From an uncultured Oleiphilaceae bacterium (GTDB lineage Bacteria > Pseudomonadota > Gammaproteobacteria > Pseudomonadales > Oleiphilaceae), in the NCBI GenBank assembly GCA_913060665.1, contig CAJXUY010000002.1, positions 62,001 to 126,000 of the forward strand: a stretch of DNA of 64,000 nt, written 5' to 3'. This document shows positions 9,227 to 19,007 of the stretch, piece by piece. Made by a program: the position numbers and the translations under genes. How positions within the stretch are numbered: position 1 is the stretch's first letter; each line of letters opens with the position of its first letter. The notes beneath the pieces are model-generated. The model worked only from the letters and a program-made list of their open reading frames with translations, searched no databases and was not told where the DNA came from.

Positions 9227-9255
9227 TTGACATACCCCCTCTCCCAACATAGAAT
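9227..9255 (+). promoter_or_regulatory. Sigma-70 promoter for tRNA-Glu
   Basis: A consensus TTGACA (9227-9232) is followed after exactly 17 bp by TAGAAT (9250-9255) and a GC-rich discriminator (ACGCGCC). The tRNA-Glu gene begins 30 bp downstream. Confidence 0.85.
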
Positions 9256-9284
9256 ACGCGCCACCTTGACGAGGTAAGCTTTGC

Positions 9285-9360
9285 GTCCCCATCGTCTAGA
9301 GGCCTAGGACACCGCCCTTTCACGGCGGTAACAGGGGTTCGACTCCCCTTGGGGACGCCA
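9285..9360 (+). tRNA. tRNA-Glu (anticodon TTC)
   Basis: A full cloverleaf with acceptor GTCCCCA/TGGGGAC, anticodon loop CTTTCAC carrying TTC, T arm GGGGTTCGACTCCCC and an encoded CCA at 9358-9360. It has its own consensus promoter upstream and a strong terminator ten bases downstream, so it is a single-gene unit. Confidence 0.98.
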
Positions 9361-9370
9361 CTTATTCTAA

Positions 9371-9403
9371 AAACCCGTGCAACACTGTTGCACGGGTTTT
9401 TTT
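9371..9403 (+). terminator. Intrinsic terminator of tRNA-Glu
   Basis: A 13-bp perfect stem (AAACCCGTGCAAC, loop ACT, then its complement) runs directly into a T-tract ending at 9403. This is a classical Rho-independent terminator. Confidence 0.92.
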
Positions 9404-9530
9404 CGTTTTACATCAATTGAATATTGAAATTACGAATTCGCCTCCTTATTTTTCTGTTATCTCCTATACTTAGAAGAATTTCTTTAACTGACTACCAAGC
9501 ACAATAATAAAAATCTTCTAGAGATCACTG

Positions 9531-10742
9531 ATGCCTGACCAAAATGTATTACTAGCGAGACAGCCTATTTATGATACGCAGCAAAATCTAGTAGCCTATG
9601 AGCTACTTTTCCGACCTGAAGATAAGGCTGACATGCCAAGTTTCGACGGTAATATAGCAACATCTAGAGTGTTACTTAATGCCTTTACAGAAGGTGACAT
9701 CGAAAAGATAACAGGAGGCGCTCCCGCCTTCGTGAACTTTACCAAAGAGCTACTACTGTCCCCCCCTCCATTCAATCCGGAACATATCGTAGTTGAGGTA
9801 CTCGAAGATATCATCATCGATGAAGATGTCGTCAACGCAATAAAAAATCTTAAACAAAAAGGGTACAAAATTGCGCTTGACGACTTTGTAATGGACGAGC
9901 GATATAAACCACTATTACCACTCGCAGATGTTATCAAACTTGAACTACCAGCTATGAACGCAGAGGAACTCAAGAGCGCTATTGGTTATTTAAAGCGATT
10001 TTCAACGTCCCTATTAGCAGAGAAAATAGAAACAATTGAAGACTACAAACTATGCAAAGACCTTGGCTGCGATCTTTTTCAGGGCTACTTTTTAAGTAAA
10101 CCCGAAATTATTAAAGGACGGAAATTACCGCAAAACAAACTAGCCGTACTTCAGCTAATAGGAGAACTACAAGACCCTGCGGTGAATGTAAACGAACTCA
10201 ACGCCATTATCTCAAAAGACCCTACGTTAAGCTTTAAGCTATTAAAACTGGTTAACTCGGCGGCGTATCGAAGAGCCCGCACGATTGAATCAATACATAT
10301 GGCTGTAATGATGATAGGCATAAGCAAAATCAAAAGTTGGTCCAGCTTGCTAGCACTTAGTAAAATGGACGACAAACCAGTAGCGTTAAGGCAAATATCT
10401 CTTGCAAGAGCAAAGTTATGCGAACTGTTATCTGAAAAACTATCACCTGACCAAGGAGACTTATATTTTACAACCGGCTTACTTTCAAGTCTCGATGCCT
10501 ACTTTGACACCCCACTGAAAAAACTACTACTATCAATTCCATTAGAAGGTACGATATCTGACGCGCTCGCCCACTACCGCGGAAAAGCAGGGCTTGCTGT
10601 CCACACAGCAAAACATTACGAACAATCCAAATGGCAAGCCATTCATTGGAACTTACTGGAGCGATTTGGTATTTCAAAAGTTGAATTAAATAAACTGTAC
10701 GTAGAAAGTGTCATCTGGGCAGGAGAACATACCGAGGAGTAA
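9531..10742 (+). CDS. Degenerate EAL - HDOD signalling protein
   Basis: 403 residues with two domains. Residues about 5-195 form an EAL fold of the YuxH type (LARQPIYD at the start, then YELLFRP). The catalytic E-A-L signature reads ELL and other metal-ligand motifs are not conserved, so phosphodiesterase activity is unlikely. Residues about 200-395 form an HDOD domain (KDPTLSFKLLKLVNSAAY, then MAVMMIGISKIKSW). Such proteins act as c-di-GMP effectors or scaffolds and affect motility in Vibrio and Pseudomonas. It has its own transcription unit; the downstream ccoM-like gene is on the opposite strand. Confidence 0.88.
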   Translation: MPDQNVLLARQPIYDTQQNLVAYELLFRPEDKADMPSFDGNIATSRVLLNAFTEGDIEKITGGAPAFVNFTKELLLSPPPFNPEHIVVEVLEDIIIDEDVVNAIKNLKQKGYKIALDDFVMDERYKPLLPLADVIKLELPAMNAEELKSAIGYLKRFSTSLLAEKIETIEDYKLCKDLGCDLFQGYFLSKPEIIKGRKLPQNKLAVLQLIGELQDPAVNVNELNAIISKDPTLSFKLLKLVNSAAYRRARTIESIHMAVMMIGISKIKSWSSLLALSKMDDKPVALRQISLARAKLCELLSEKLSPDQGDLYFTTGLLSSLDAYFDTPLKKLLLSIPLEGTISDALAHYRGKAGLAVHTAKHYEQSKWQAIHWNLLERFGISKVELNKLYVESVIWAGEHTEE

Positions 10743-10768
10743 TGTCGTCATATTGACAATAACCAAAG

Positions 10769-10840
10769 GCTGTTGAACGCTAAGCCCAAGGTTATCAACA
10801 GCATGAATGCAGCACGCAGGCTCAGAGCACACTGCATTCA
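10769..10840. terminator. Two adjacent hairpins after the EAL-HDOD gene
   Basis: Two perfect inverted repeats lie side by side: GCTGTTGA (10769-10776) with its complement at 10795-10802, and TGAATGCAG (10804-10812) with its complement at 10832-10840, followed by TTATTCTT. They lie between the convergent EAL-HDOD and ccoM-like genes. They probably form a terminator region, although the loops (18-19 bases) are long. Confidence 0.45.
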
Positions 10841-10874
10841 TTATTCTTAAAAAAGAGCGGCCTAGAAGTGTTCC

Positions 10875-11000
10875 TTATTTATTATCTAACTTACTTCTCT
10901 TTTTTGCGTCTTTAACAAAGACATAAGCCAGACCCACCATGAACGCAATCATCAAACCTACAGTTCCTACGCCCGCTAAAACAACAGTATCTGTATACAT
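10875..11000 (-). CDS. ccoM: Small membrane peptide resembling cbb3 oxidase subunit CcoM
   Basis: This 41-residue reading frame starts at ATG 11000 with AGAGGG six bases upstream and ends at TAA 10875. The product begins MYTDTVVLAGVGTVGLMIA, continues as a single transmembrane helix to about residue 30, and ends with a basic tail (KDAKKRSK). Length and pattern (TVV-AG--TVGLM-AF, one helix, K/R-rich C-terminus) match CcoM, the small accessory subunit of cbb3 cytochrome oxidase described in Pseudomonas stutzeri. A perfect FNR/ANR box at class II spacing upstream supports an oxygen-responsive respiratory role. The match is from memory of the family, not a search. Confidence 0.75.
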   Translation of the reverse strand: MYTDTVVLAGVGTVGLMIAFMVGLAYVFVKDAKKRSKLDNK

Positions 11001-11069
11001 GTGAAACCCTCTTACAGCACGACATTAAACTAATAAATTCCTAAACAGAACTCACTATATACAGTAAAC

Positions 11070-11109
11070 TTTATACCTAAATAGAGGTTTCTATATTGAT
11101 ATTAATCAA
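11070..11109 (-). promoter_or_regulatory. FNR/ANR-type class II promoter for ccoM
   Basis: TTGAT-N4-ATCAA, a perfect FNR/ANR palindrome, occupies 11096-11109. On the minus strand a TATAAA -10 box lies at 11070-11075, which puts the palindrome centre about 41.5 bp upstream of the expected start near 11061, the classical class II activator position. The rest of the 11001-11346 gap is AT-rich and shows no other gene; it must also hold the promoter of the GGDEF-EAL gene. Confidence 0.8.
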
Positions 11110-11346
11110 AATAAAACGCCTTATCACGAGTAAGACAACCTGTAAACAAAAAAACATAATTAAAAATAAATTACATATTAAAGGAGTCGATTTTTCAGCA
11201 AGTTGGGAAATGCTAGTCTATTATTCAATAGCAACGTAGCTAAGTTGACTTCATAGCAGCTTAGTTTGGATTATTGCCGTAACTCAAGATTTCAGCGGCA
11301 CTCAAAGAACATGTTATTAGCAGAGAAGAGAACCCGTTCATCCGAC

Positions 11347-13758
11347 ATGCCTAACCTTCTACAGCGTTTCAGCCAATTCAAAACGAGCTCGCCTCTCTCA
11401 TATAAGATGCTCACGTATATACTCATTTGTAGTTCTTTATTTACGCTTATCACGGCAGGAATTCAGGTTTATTCAGACTATATAAAAGACGTATCGAAGG
11501 TAGATGAAAGAATGTCCGTGATCAAAACCAGTTACATGAGTAGCTTGTCCAGAAGTCTATGGTCTCTTGACCAAAAGCTACTTCACACTCAGATGCAGGG
11601 AATCCTTAATCTTCCCGATATTGTACAGCTAAAATTAAAGGTATACCCCGATTCAGAAATAGTATTGGGAGAGCTAGACCAAAACATATCTACTTTATCC
11701 AATACATTCCCCCTCATTCACGAAAGTGAAGAGGTCTACACACTGGGTGAGCTAACCATTACCGCAAGTATGGAAGATATTTATAAAAGCCTTAAGCGAA
11801 AGGTGTTTGTCATCCTTACGACCCAAGCCTTGAAAACTTTTTTTATCTCCATTCTGATACTTTGGATATTTCAACACCTCGTGGCAAGGCACCTCGGAAA
11901 AATGGCCGATTATGCTCAAAACCTAAATATTGACCAACTAGATAAACCATTAGCACTCGACCGTGCTGAAACAAAGCTTAATGGTGCAGACGAACTAGCC
12001 CTGGTTACCAACGCAATCAATGATATGAGGGTTACGTTAATAGCTGATTTGGATAAACAACATGAAAGCGCTAGGGAAATTCGTAAACTATCTCTTGCCA
12101 TTGATCAAAGCCCATCGTCGGTTCTAATATGTGATAAAAGCTGGAAAATTGAGTATGCGAACAATAAGTTTTCACAGTTAACTGGACACAAACTCAACGA
12201 TATCATCTCAATACACCCAAAAAGTATTAGCGGCGTAATTTCTTCCAATAGCTCTCAACTGTGGGATAATATCCAACTACAAGTTGAGCGAGTTGGCGTT
12301 TGGCAAGGCGAAATACACAACACACGTAAAAGTGGTGAACGCTTTTGGGAACAGTCTATTATTACTCCAATCAAAGATGATAATGGTAAGCCAATCCATT
12401 ATCTAATTCTCGGCGAAGATATCAGCATTCGAAAAAGGTACGAGCAGCAGTTACTCAGACAGGCAAACTATGACATTTTAACCGGCTTACCCAATCGAAT
12501 GTTGGCACTCGATCGACTAAAACTGGCGTTAGCCCAAGCACGAAGGGACGAACAGCTGGTAGGTCTAATGTTTTTGGATTTAGATAACTTTAAACATATC
12601 AATGACACCATGGGACACGACAATGGTGATAGCCTGCTAATCGAAGCATCCCGTCGTATATCCTCATGCCTAAGGGGCACCAGTACAGTAGCGCGACTGG
12701 GAGGAGACGAATTTCTTGTCATACTACCCTCACTCGAAACCCCTGAAGTGGCAGAGCAGGTGGCCGAAAGAATTCTTCAAACGTTCACTCCGCCGTTTAT
12801 GCTCGCCAACCAAGAAGTATTTGTCAGTACTAGTATAAGCATCGCCATTTACCCTGGTGATAGCGATAATAGTACTACATTGCTACAACATGCTGATGCA
12901 GCAATGTACCAAGCAAAAGATAAAGGCAAAAGCTCATACCAACGATTCTCTCCTGAAATGAACCAGCACTCTCATGAAAGGCTACAAATTGAAAGCCGAT
13001 TAAGGAAAGCTCTGGAACTGAAAGAATTGGAACTTTATTACCAGCCCATTGTAGAAGCTTCAACGGGAAAGTTGGTAGGTGCAGAAGCACTTATTAGGTG
13101 GAACAACCCTGCTATGGGGCTTATCTCGCCTGATAAATTTATCCCATTAGCAGAAGAGACAGGGCTAATCATACCCATAGGTGACTGGGTGCTTAAAACG
13201 GCCTGCAAAGACATTAAGCAATGGCAACAGACGACAGGGTTAGATCTAACTATTGCGGTTAACGTATCCCCAAGACAGTTTAGGGATGGCAACTTTATCA
13301 ATACAGTTGATCAGGTAATTGCGGAAACCGAGCTTGACCCTCAGCTTCTAGAACTTGAGATCACCGAAAGACTTATTCTTGATAACTCTATCGAAACCTC
13401 AGGCATTTTCAAACACCTTGACGACAAAGGTGTTAAGCTTTCGATTGATGACTTTGGAACCGGTTACTCTGCACTTGGCTACTTAAAAAGCTACCCATTC
13501 GACACACTTAAAATAGATAAATCATTTGTACAAGATGTCATTGAATCAAGTGAAGATGCCGCGCTCGTAACCGCCATTATAACGATGGCTCACAGCCTTG
13601 GCTTAAAAGTTATCGCAGAGGGCGTTGAAGAAGCACCACAACTTGAGTTCCTCAATGAACACAACTGCGATTACGCACAAGGCTATTACTTTAATCGACC
13701 AGTACCGGCTGAAGACTTCAACAGCTGGATGACCGATAATATAAGCGCGAATTCATAA
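11347..13758 (+). CDS. Membrane PAS-GGDEF-EAL cyclic-di-GMP enzyme
   Basis: About 803 residues from ATG 11347 (MPNLLQRFSQF). ATG 11311 and TTG 11266 are in-frame alternatives and none has a clear ribosome site. A transmembrane helix near residues 20-40 and a second near 165-190 flank a periplasmic sensor region. These are followed by a HAMP-like linker, a PAS domain, a GGDEF domain with intact GGDEF (about residue 451) and an EAL domain with intact E-A-L (GAEALIRWN, about residue 579) plus DDFGTGYS. Both diguanylate cyclase and phosphodiesterase activities are possible; the net activity is unknown. It is a single-gene unit. Confidence 0.9.
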   Translation: MPNLLQRFSQFKTSSPLSYKMLTYILICSSLFTLITAGIQVYSDYIKDVSKVDERMSVIKTSYMSSLSRSLWSLDQKLLHTQMQGILNLPDIVQLKLKVYPDSEIVLGELDQNISTLSNTFPLIHESEEVYTLGELTITASMEDIYKSLKRKVFVILTTQALKTFFISILILWIFQHLVARHLGKMADYAQNLNIDQLDKPLALDRAETKLNGADELALVTNAINDMRVTLIADLDKQHESAREIRKLSLAIDQSPSSVLICDKSWKIEYANNKFSQLTGHKLNDIISIHPKSISGVISSNSSQLWDNIQLQVERVGVWQGEIHNTRKSGERFWEQSIITPIKDDNGKPIHYLILGEDISIRKRYEQQLLRQANYDILTGLPNRMLALDRLKLALAQARRDEQLVGLMFLDLDNFKHINDTMGHDNGDSLLIEASRRISSCLRGTSTVARLGGDEFLVILPSLETPEVAEQVAERILQTFTPPFMLANQEVFVSTSISIAIYPGDSDNSTTLLQHADAAMYQAKDKGKSSYQRFSPEMNQHSHERLQIESRLRKALELKELELYYQPIVEASTGKLVGAEALIRWNNPAMGLISPDKFIPLAEETGLIIPIGDWVLKTACKDIKQWQQTTGLDLTIAVNVSPRQFRDGNFINTVDQVIAETELDPQLLELEITERLILDNSIETSGIFKHLDDKGVKLSIDDFGTGYSALGYLKSYPFDTLKIDKSFVQDVIESSEDAALVTAIITMAHSLGLKVIAEGVEEAPQLEFLNEHNCDYAQGYYFNRPVPAEDFNSWMTDNISANS

Positions 13759-14000
13759 CACTTATAATGCAGTGCCATTGGCCCTCCAGCCCGGCAACCA
13801 TGACACACCGACTTTTCAGCTAACAATTAACGATTCAGGTAGAAGTCGTTGTTTTGCGCTGATAATATACCTCTACGATGCAGTCTGCATAATACTTGAT
13901 GGCTAGCACCCACCAACATCAATTAGCTAACATCAAACCATTGCGGCTCAAACTTAATTAGAATCCAGCCATCCCACTACATCAAACCAGTAATATATTT

Positions 14001-15215
14001 ATGAATGACAATACTATTCTTGTTATTAATTGTGGTAGCTCATCCTTAAAGTTCGCATTATTCAATGCTGCAGAGCTAGATTGTGTTGCGTCTGGGCTAG
14101 CTGAAAAGCTAGGCACTACCGGTGCAGTACTCACAATTAAGATCGGTAATTCCAAATCTACAACCAGCTTAGCCCATGCGGATCATAGCATTGCCATTAA
14201 GAGCGTTATTGAATCGCTGACCAGTATGCAGCTACTGATTAAAGATCCACTTGGCATTGGACACAGAGTTGTCCATGGTGGTGAGGCGTTTAGCAACTCT
14301 GTTCTTATAGACAATAGAGTTATAGCAGAAATCGAGAAGTGTTCAGCTCTTGCCCCATTACACAACCCAGCTAACCTGCTTGGGATAAAATTGATGGCAG
14401 AACTATACCCTTCTGCACCTCAAGTAGCGGTGTTTGACACTGCCTTTCATCAATCCCTACCCCAAGCCTCATATCTCTATCCCATTCCTTACCATCTATA
14501 TACCGAGCATGGTATAAGACGATATGGGTTTCATGGCACAAGCCACCAGTATGTTGCAGAGCTTGCAGCTAACAAACTTAACAAGCCGCTAGATAAATGT
14601 AACCTAATTACGGCACACTTGGGTAACGGCTGTAGCGTGACGGCTATCAAACAGGGGCTCAGTGTTGATACAAGCATGGGGCTTACGCCTCTTGAAGGCT
14701 TGATGATGGGCACTCGTAGCGGGGATATAGACCCAGGCCTCTTTGAGTTTTTATGTACAACAGGGATGAACAGCGAAAGTATCAACCAAATGCTAAATAA
14801 AGAAAGCGGCCTTAAAGGTTTATCAGGCGAGACCAATGATATGCGCACGCTTTTCAAATTGGCCGATAGCGGAAACAAACGAGCGGCATTAGCTATCGAT
14901 GTATTTTGTTTCAAACTCGCAAAATATATATCAGCTATGGCCGCATCTCTACCCGCTATTGATGCACTGGTATTCACCGGAGGCATAGGGGAAAATGCCG
15001 ACCGAATTAGAGCAACAGCCTTAGGTAAACTTTCGATATTTGGGTTTAAGCTATCAAGCGAACTCAATAAGTCGAATGGACTGCGTTCAGAAGGACGAAT
15101 CACAGAGTCTGGCAGTACGTTAGCGTATGTGATCCCCACAAACGAAGAGCTGGTCATTGCCAGGGACACGCTAAAAAGCGCTAAATACCGTGAACTTCCT
15201 AATCAACGGGGCTAG
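14001..15215 (+). CDS. ackA: Acetate kinase
   Basis: 404 residues, normal family length. ASKHA-superfamily motifs are intact: INCGSSSLKF at the start, GHRVVHGGE, FDTAFHQ, RRYGFHGTSHQ with the catalytic His region, AHLGNG, GTRSGDIDPG and FTGGIGENA. It interconverts acetyl phosphate plus ADP with acetate plus ATP in the cytoplasm. pta follows 68 bp downstream on the same strand, so the two form the acetate overflow/assimilation operon. There is no clear ribosome site before the ATG. Confidence 0.97.
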   Translation: MNDNTILVINCGSSSLKFALFNAAELDCVASGLAEKLGTTGAVLTIKIGNSKSTTSLAHADHSIAIKSVIESLTSMQLLIKDPLGIGHRVVHGGEAFSNSVLIDNRVIAEIEKCSALAPLHNPANLLGIKLMAELYPSAPQVAVFDTAFHQSLPQASYLYPIPYHLYTEHGIRRYGFHGTSHQYVAELAANKLNKPLDKCNLITAHLGNGCSVTAIKQGLSVDTSMGLTPLEGLMMGTRSGDIDPGLFEFLCTTGMNSESINQMLNKESGLKGLSGETNDMRTLFKLADSGNKRAALAIDVFCFKLAKYISAMAASLPAIDALVFTGGIGENADRIRATALGKLSIFGFKLSSELNKSNGLRSEGRITESGSTLAYVIPTNEELVIARDTLKSAKYRELPNQRG

Positions 15216-15283
15216 CGCTATCAAATCAAGATTAGCACCGCACTGAACGACAACGCATTTGCAATTTACACAAAAGGTGACTC

Positions 15284-17449
15284 GTGCCAAAAACATTTTT
15301 TATCGCACCGACCGCGCTTAATTCAGGCTTAACATCTATATGCCTGGGTCTTGTGAGAGCCATGGACAACGTAGGCATAAGAGTTAGCTTTTTCAAGCCT
15401 GTCGCTCAAAGCCACTCGAGAGAAAAAGTTGACGTTGAAATCATCGACAAATCAGTACAATTTGTGCGTGCAAAAACAAACTTACTTCCACCCCAGCCGA
15501 TCAGCTTAAAGTATGCACAAACACTAGTCAGTCAAAACAAAACTGGCAGACTAATGGAAGAGATCATTGGCTTATACCAACAAACGACGGTTGATGCGGA
15601 TGTCGTGATTGTCGAAGGTTTAGTACCTGATAGAAATGAGCCATATACCTCCAAACTAAATGCAGAGATTGCACGAAACCTCGATGCAGAAGTTCTGTTG
15701 GTAACATCTCCCAATAATATGACACCAAAAGAACTTGATGAACATATTGAGCTCTCTTCACGACTTTATGCCGCCCCCGAAGACCCAGATAGTATTGGCT
15801 GTATTCTAAACAAAGTTAACGCGCCTCAAACATTAGACAGAACCGCATCATACAACTATGACAGAGCGCACACCTATACTGAAACCAATAGCACCGACAA
15901 CAGCTACCAGTATGAACAAGAGTGCCATATCTTTAACGAGAATTCTTTCAAGCTAATAGGTTCCATCCCTTGGAGGCATGACCTCCTGGCCCCAAGAACC
16001 AGTGATATAGCCGAGCAATTGGATGCCATATACATCAATAAAGGCGATATAGAAAATCGTCGGGTTTCATTTATATCCGTATGCGCTCGAACCATACCAA
16101 ATATGGTTGACCAGCTATCTCCTGGCACTCTAGTGGTAACGCCCGGGGACCGAGAGGATATTATTATCGCCACCTGTATGGCAGCCATGAATGGAGTTCC
16201 ACTTGCGGGGCTTCTCTTAACCGGGAACCTTCAACCTGACCCGAGAACGCTTAAGCTATGTAATCGTGCGCTTGATGCTGGATTACCGATGTTATCGACT
16301 AGAGCCGATACATTCGAGGCCGCCAATCGGTTATCCGACATGAACGGTGAAGTGCCCGTTAACGACCTCGACCGTATTGAACGGGTGATGGAGGCCGTTG
16401 CAAACGCCCTTGAAATCGATTGGCTACGCTCCAGATTAAACCTTGCCAGAGAGCCTAGACTTTCACCTCCTGCATTCCGACATCAACTCTCTGAGCGCGC
16501 ACGGGCAGCCAGTAAACGAATAGTTCTGCCTGAAGGAAACGAACCTAGAACGATTCAAGCGGCGGTCATTTGTCACCAGCGTTCACTCGCTCAATGTATT
16601 TTAATTGGTAACGCGACTGAAATTCACTCTGTCGCTGAATCACAAGGCGTTACTCTGCCTTCGAAAATTATCATAATTGATCCCGAAGACGTCAGGGATC
16701 AGTATATACAACCGATGGTTCAACTCAGAAAACACAAAGGGTTAGCACCCGACATGGCTCAAGCTCAACTTGAAGATAACGTGGTATTGGCCACTATGAT
16801 GGTCGCCTTAGATGAGGTTGATGGGCTTGTTTCTGGGGCTGTTCACACCACTGCGAACACCATTAGACCTGCACTCCAACTTATCAAGACCCACCCTCTT
16901 GCACGTGTTGTTTCATCGGTGTTCTTTATGTGCCTGCCAGAACAAGTTCTTGTTTATGGAGACTGCGCAGTAAACCCGGACCCAGATGCTCAACAACTCG
17001 CTGACATTGCAATACAAAGCGCAGACTCAGCAAAAACCTTTGGTGTAACCCCTCGCGTAGCAATGATAAGTTACAGCACCGGTAGCTCCGGTACAGGGGA
17101 TGACGTTGATAAAGTGCGTGAAGCTACACGCCTTGCCAAAGAACAACGCCCGGACCTTATTATCGATGGGCCCCTACAGTATGATGCTGCCGCCATTGAA
17201 AGCGTTGCGCGTAGCAAGGCACCTAACAGCCCTGTTGCAGGTAAAGCCACCGTGTTTGTATTTCCCGATCTTAATACCGGAAACACAACCTATAAGGCGG
17301 TACAAAGAAGCGCTAATGTGATTAGTATTGGACCTATGCTACAAGGCCTAAATAAACCGGTTAACGATCTTTCAAGAGGCGCATTAGTTGAGGACATCGT
17401 TTTTACGATTGCGTTAACAGCCGTTCAGGCAACACAAACTAAAAAATAA
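15284..17449 (+). CDS. pta: Phosphate acetyltransferase, long form
   Basis: 721 residues from a GTG start with AAAGGTG upstream. The order is an N-terminal BioD-like P-loop domain (FIAPTALNSGLTS), a DRTGG regulatory domain (about 215-330) and a C-terminal PTA_PTB catalytic domain (about 390-715). The catalytic domain contains LPEGNEPRT, GDCAVNPDP and SYSTGSSGTG, and the frame ends soon after NVISIGPMLQGLNKPVNDLSRG. It converts acetyl-CoA and phosphate to acetyl phosphate and CoA. The three-domain architecture is the enterobacterial/pseudomonad type that is allosterically controlled. It is the second gene of the ackA-pta operon and converges with der. Confidence 0.97.
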   Translation: MPKTFFIAPTALNSGLTSICLGLVRAMDNVGIRVSFFKPVAQSHSREKVDVEIIDKSVQFVRAKTNLLPPQPISLKYAQTLVSQNKTGRLMEEIIGLYQQTTVDADVVIVEGLVPDRNEPYTSKLNAEIARNLDAEVLLVTSPNNMTPKELDEHIELSSRLYAAPEDPDSIGCILNKVNAPQTLDRTASYNYDRAHTYTETNSTDNSYQYEQECHIFNENSFKLIGSIPWRHDLLAPRTSDIAEQLDAIYINKGDIENRRVSFISVCARTIPNMVDQLSPGTLVVTPGDREDIIIATCMAAMNGVPLAGLLLTGNLQPDPRTLKLCNRALDAGLPMLSTRADTFEAANRLSDMNGEVPVNDLDRIERVMEAVANALEIDWLRSRLNLAREPRLSPPAFRHQLSERARAASKRIVLPEGNEPRTIQAAVICHQRSLAQCILIGNATEIHSVAESQGVTLPSKIIIIDPEDVRDQYIQPMVQLRKHKGLAPDMAQAQLEDNVVLATMMVALDEVDGLVSGAVHTTANTIRPALQLIKTHPLARVVSSVFFMCLPEQVLVYGDCAVNPDPDAQQLADIAIQSADSAKTFGVTPRVAMISYSTGSSGTGDDVDKVREATRLAKEQRPDLIIDGPLQYDAAAIESVARSKAPNSPVAGKATVFVFPDLNTGNTTYKAVQRSANVISIGPMLQGLNKPVNDLSRGALVEDIVFTIALTAVQATQTKK

Positions 17450-17472
17450 ATAGTGAAGAGCGTTTAGTAAGC

Positions 17473-17512
17473 TCGGTTATTACGCCTTCTAAGGTGAGAA
17501 CGTAATAACCGA
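17473..17512. terminator. Hairpin between convergent pta and der
   Basis: A 12-bp perfect inverted repeat (TCGGTTATTACG at 17473-17484, complement at 17501-17512), with a further short CCTT/AAGG pairing in the loop, lies between the pta and der stop codons. There is no T-tract, so its activity as a terminator is uncertain. Confidence 0.45.
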
Positions 17513-17555
17513 TACTATAGATGGCGCTTACTTGGCGATAAGGCTTGTTGAAGTA

Positions 17556-18995
17556 TTATTGAGTTCTTCCTTTTTTATTAAAGGTTTTTTTGGCCTTTTG
17601 CTGAGGTTTGCCTTTAACCCTAGCTGCATTTTTAGTTTTACTTGCAACAATTCGGTTACCCACATCGCTTTTATGAGCAAACGGGTTTTCGCCAGACTTG
17701 AATTCAAACCGTATAGGCGTACCCGACACCTTGAGTACTCGTCTAAACGTGTTCTCCAAATAACGCTTATAACTAGCCAGTAGTGATTTAGTCTTATTGC
17801 CATGAACAACAATTACAGGCGGGTTAGACCCACCCTGATGAGCGTATCTCAATTTAACCCTGTTTCCACCTACCATAGGGGGCTGATGTTCAGAAACACA
17901 GTCCTCAAGAATGCTAGTCAATTGGTTAGTAGACCACTTAGCCATAGCCGAGCTATAACCCGCATCAATAGACTCATATAGATCCCCTACTCCCGTTCCA
18001 TGTAGCGCAGAAATCATATGAGTATTAGCATAATTCAAAAAGGTTAAGCGCCTATCGAGCTCACGGCGAACAGCATCTCGTTCGCTTTGAGTCATGCCAT
18101 CCCATTTGTTAACGGCTAAAACCAGCGCTCGACCAGAGTCTATTGCAAAGCCAATCAAGTGTAAGTCTTGCTCCACGATACCATCACGAGCATCAATAAC
18201 GATGACGACAACATTTGAGTCCTCAATCGCTTTAAGTGTTTTGATAATAGAGAATTTTTCAACAGCTTCCTTGATGTTTTTTCGCCGTCTTACCCCTGCT
18301 GTATCTATTAGCGTATAGGGCTTGCCTCTTCTCTCATAAGGAATATAAATGCTATCTCTGGTAGTGCCCGGCATATCAAACACAATAACGCGCTCTTCGC
18401 CCAAAAGCCTGTTTACCAATGTAGACTTACCCACATTTGGACGACCGATAATGCCAATTCGAACACCTTTAGAAGCGAGATCGGCATTTTCCGCCGATTC
18501 ATCGATAGGGTGATTTTCTAATACTTCTTCAATCAGTGACCGAGTACCCCGATTATGGGCAGCAGCAGTTAAGCGAATATCGCTCATACCCAAGGAGTAA
18601 AAATCCAAGGTAGCCACATCAGGGTCAAGTCCATCTATTTTATTAATGACCAACCAAGTCTTCTTATTGTTAACACGAAGATGTTTAGCAATCATCTCGT
18701 CAGCGCCAGTCAGCCCTGCCCTTGCATCTACAACAAAAAAAACGATATCCGCCTCATCAATAGCGAGCATAGATTGCTCGGCCATCACGGCATCGATACC
18801 CTCTTCATCACCAGAGATTCCACCGGTATCAATGACAATAAAACGACGGTCTTCAAGTTGTCCCTCGCCATATTTTCTATCACGGGTTAGTCCAGGCAAA
18901 TCTGCAACAATAGCATCTCTAGATCGAGTCAAACGATTGAAAATTGTTGACTTACCAACATTCGGTCGCCCAACTAAAGCAATAACGGGTACCAT
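17556..18995 (-). CDS. der: Ribosome biogenesis GTPase Der (EngA)
   Basis: 479 residues with two tandem GTPase domains, each with a [10 protein letters not shown]-loop (about residues 8 and 188) and DTGG/DTAG G3 motifs, plus NKID and NKWD G4 motifs. A KH-like domain follows, and a Lys-rich tail ([16 protein letters not shown]) closes the protein. Der assists 50S subunit assembly. It is the last gene of the block that runs leftward from hisS/bamB; bamB ends 12 bp upstream, so the two are probably co-transcribed. This order is conserved in Pseudomonas-type gammaproteobacteria. Confidence 0.97.
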   Translation of the reverse strand: MVPVIALVGRPNVGKSTIFNRLTRSRDAIVADLPGLTRDRKYGEGQLEDRRFIVIDTGGISGDEEGIDAVMAEQSMLAIDEADIVFFVVDARAGLTGADEMIAKHLRVNNKKTWLVINKIDGLDPDVATLDFYSLGMSDIRLTAAAHNRGTRSLIEEVLENHPIDESAENADLASKGVRIGIIGRPNVGKSTLVNRLLGEERVIVFDMPGTTRDSIYIPYERRGKPYTLIDTAGVRRRKNIKEAVEKFSIIKTLKAIEDSNVVVIVIDARDGIVEQDLHLIGFAIDSGRALVLAVNKWDGMTQSERDAVRRELDRRLTFLNYANTHMISALHGTGVGDLYESIDAGYSSAMAKWSTNQLTSILEDCVSEHQPPMVGGNRVKLRYAHQGGSNPPVIVVHGNKTKSLLASYKRYLENTFRRVLKVSGTPIRFEFKSGENPFAHKSDVGNRIVASKTKNAARVKGKPQQKAKKTFNKKGRTQ

Positions 18996-19007
18996 TAAAT
19001 AAAGCCT

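Noticed and set aside
14531-15169. Long minus-strand open frame inside ackA
   Set aside because: It is antisense to a clear acetate kinase and low-complexity Ser/Leu-rich, a codon-usage shadow.
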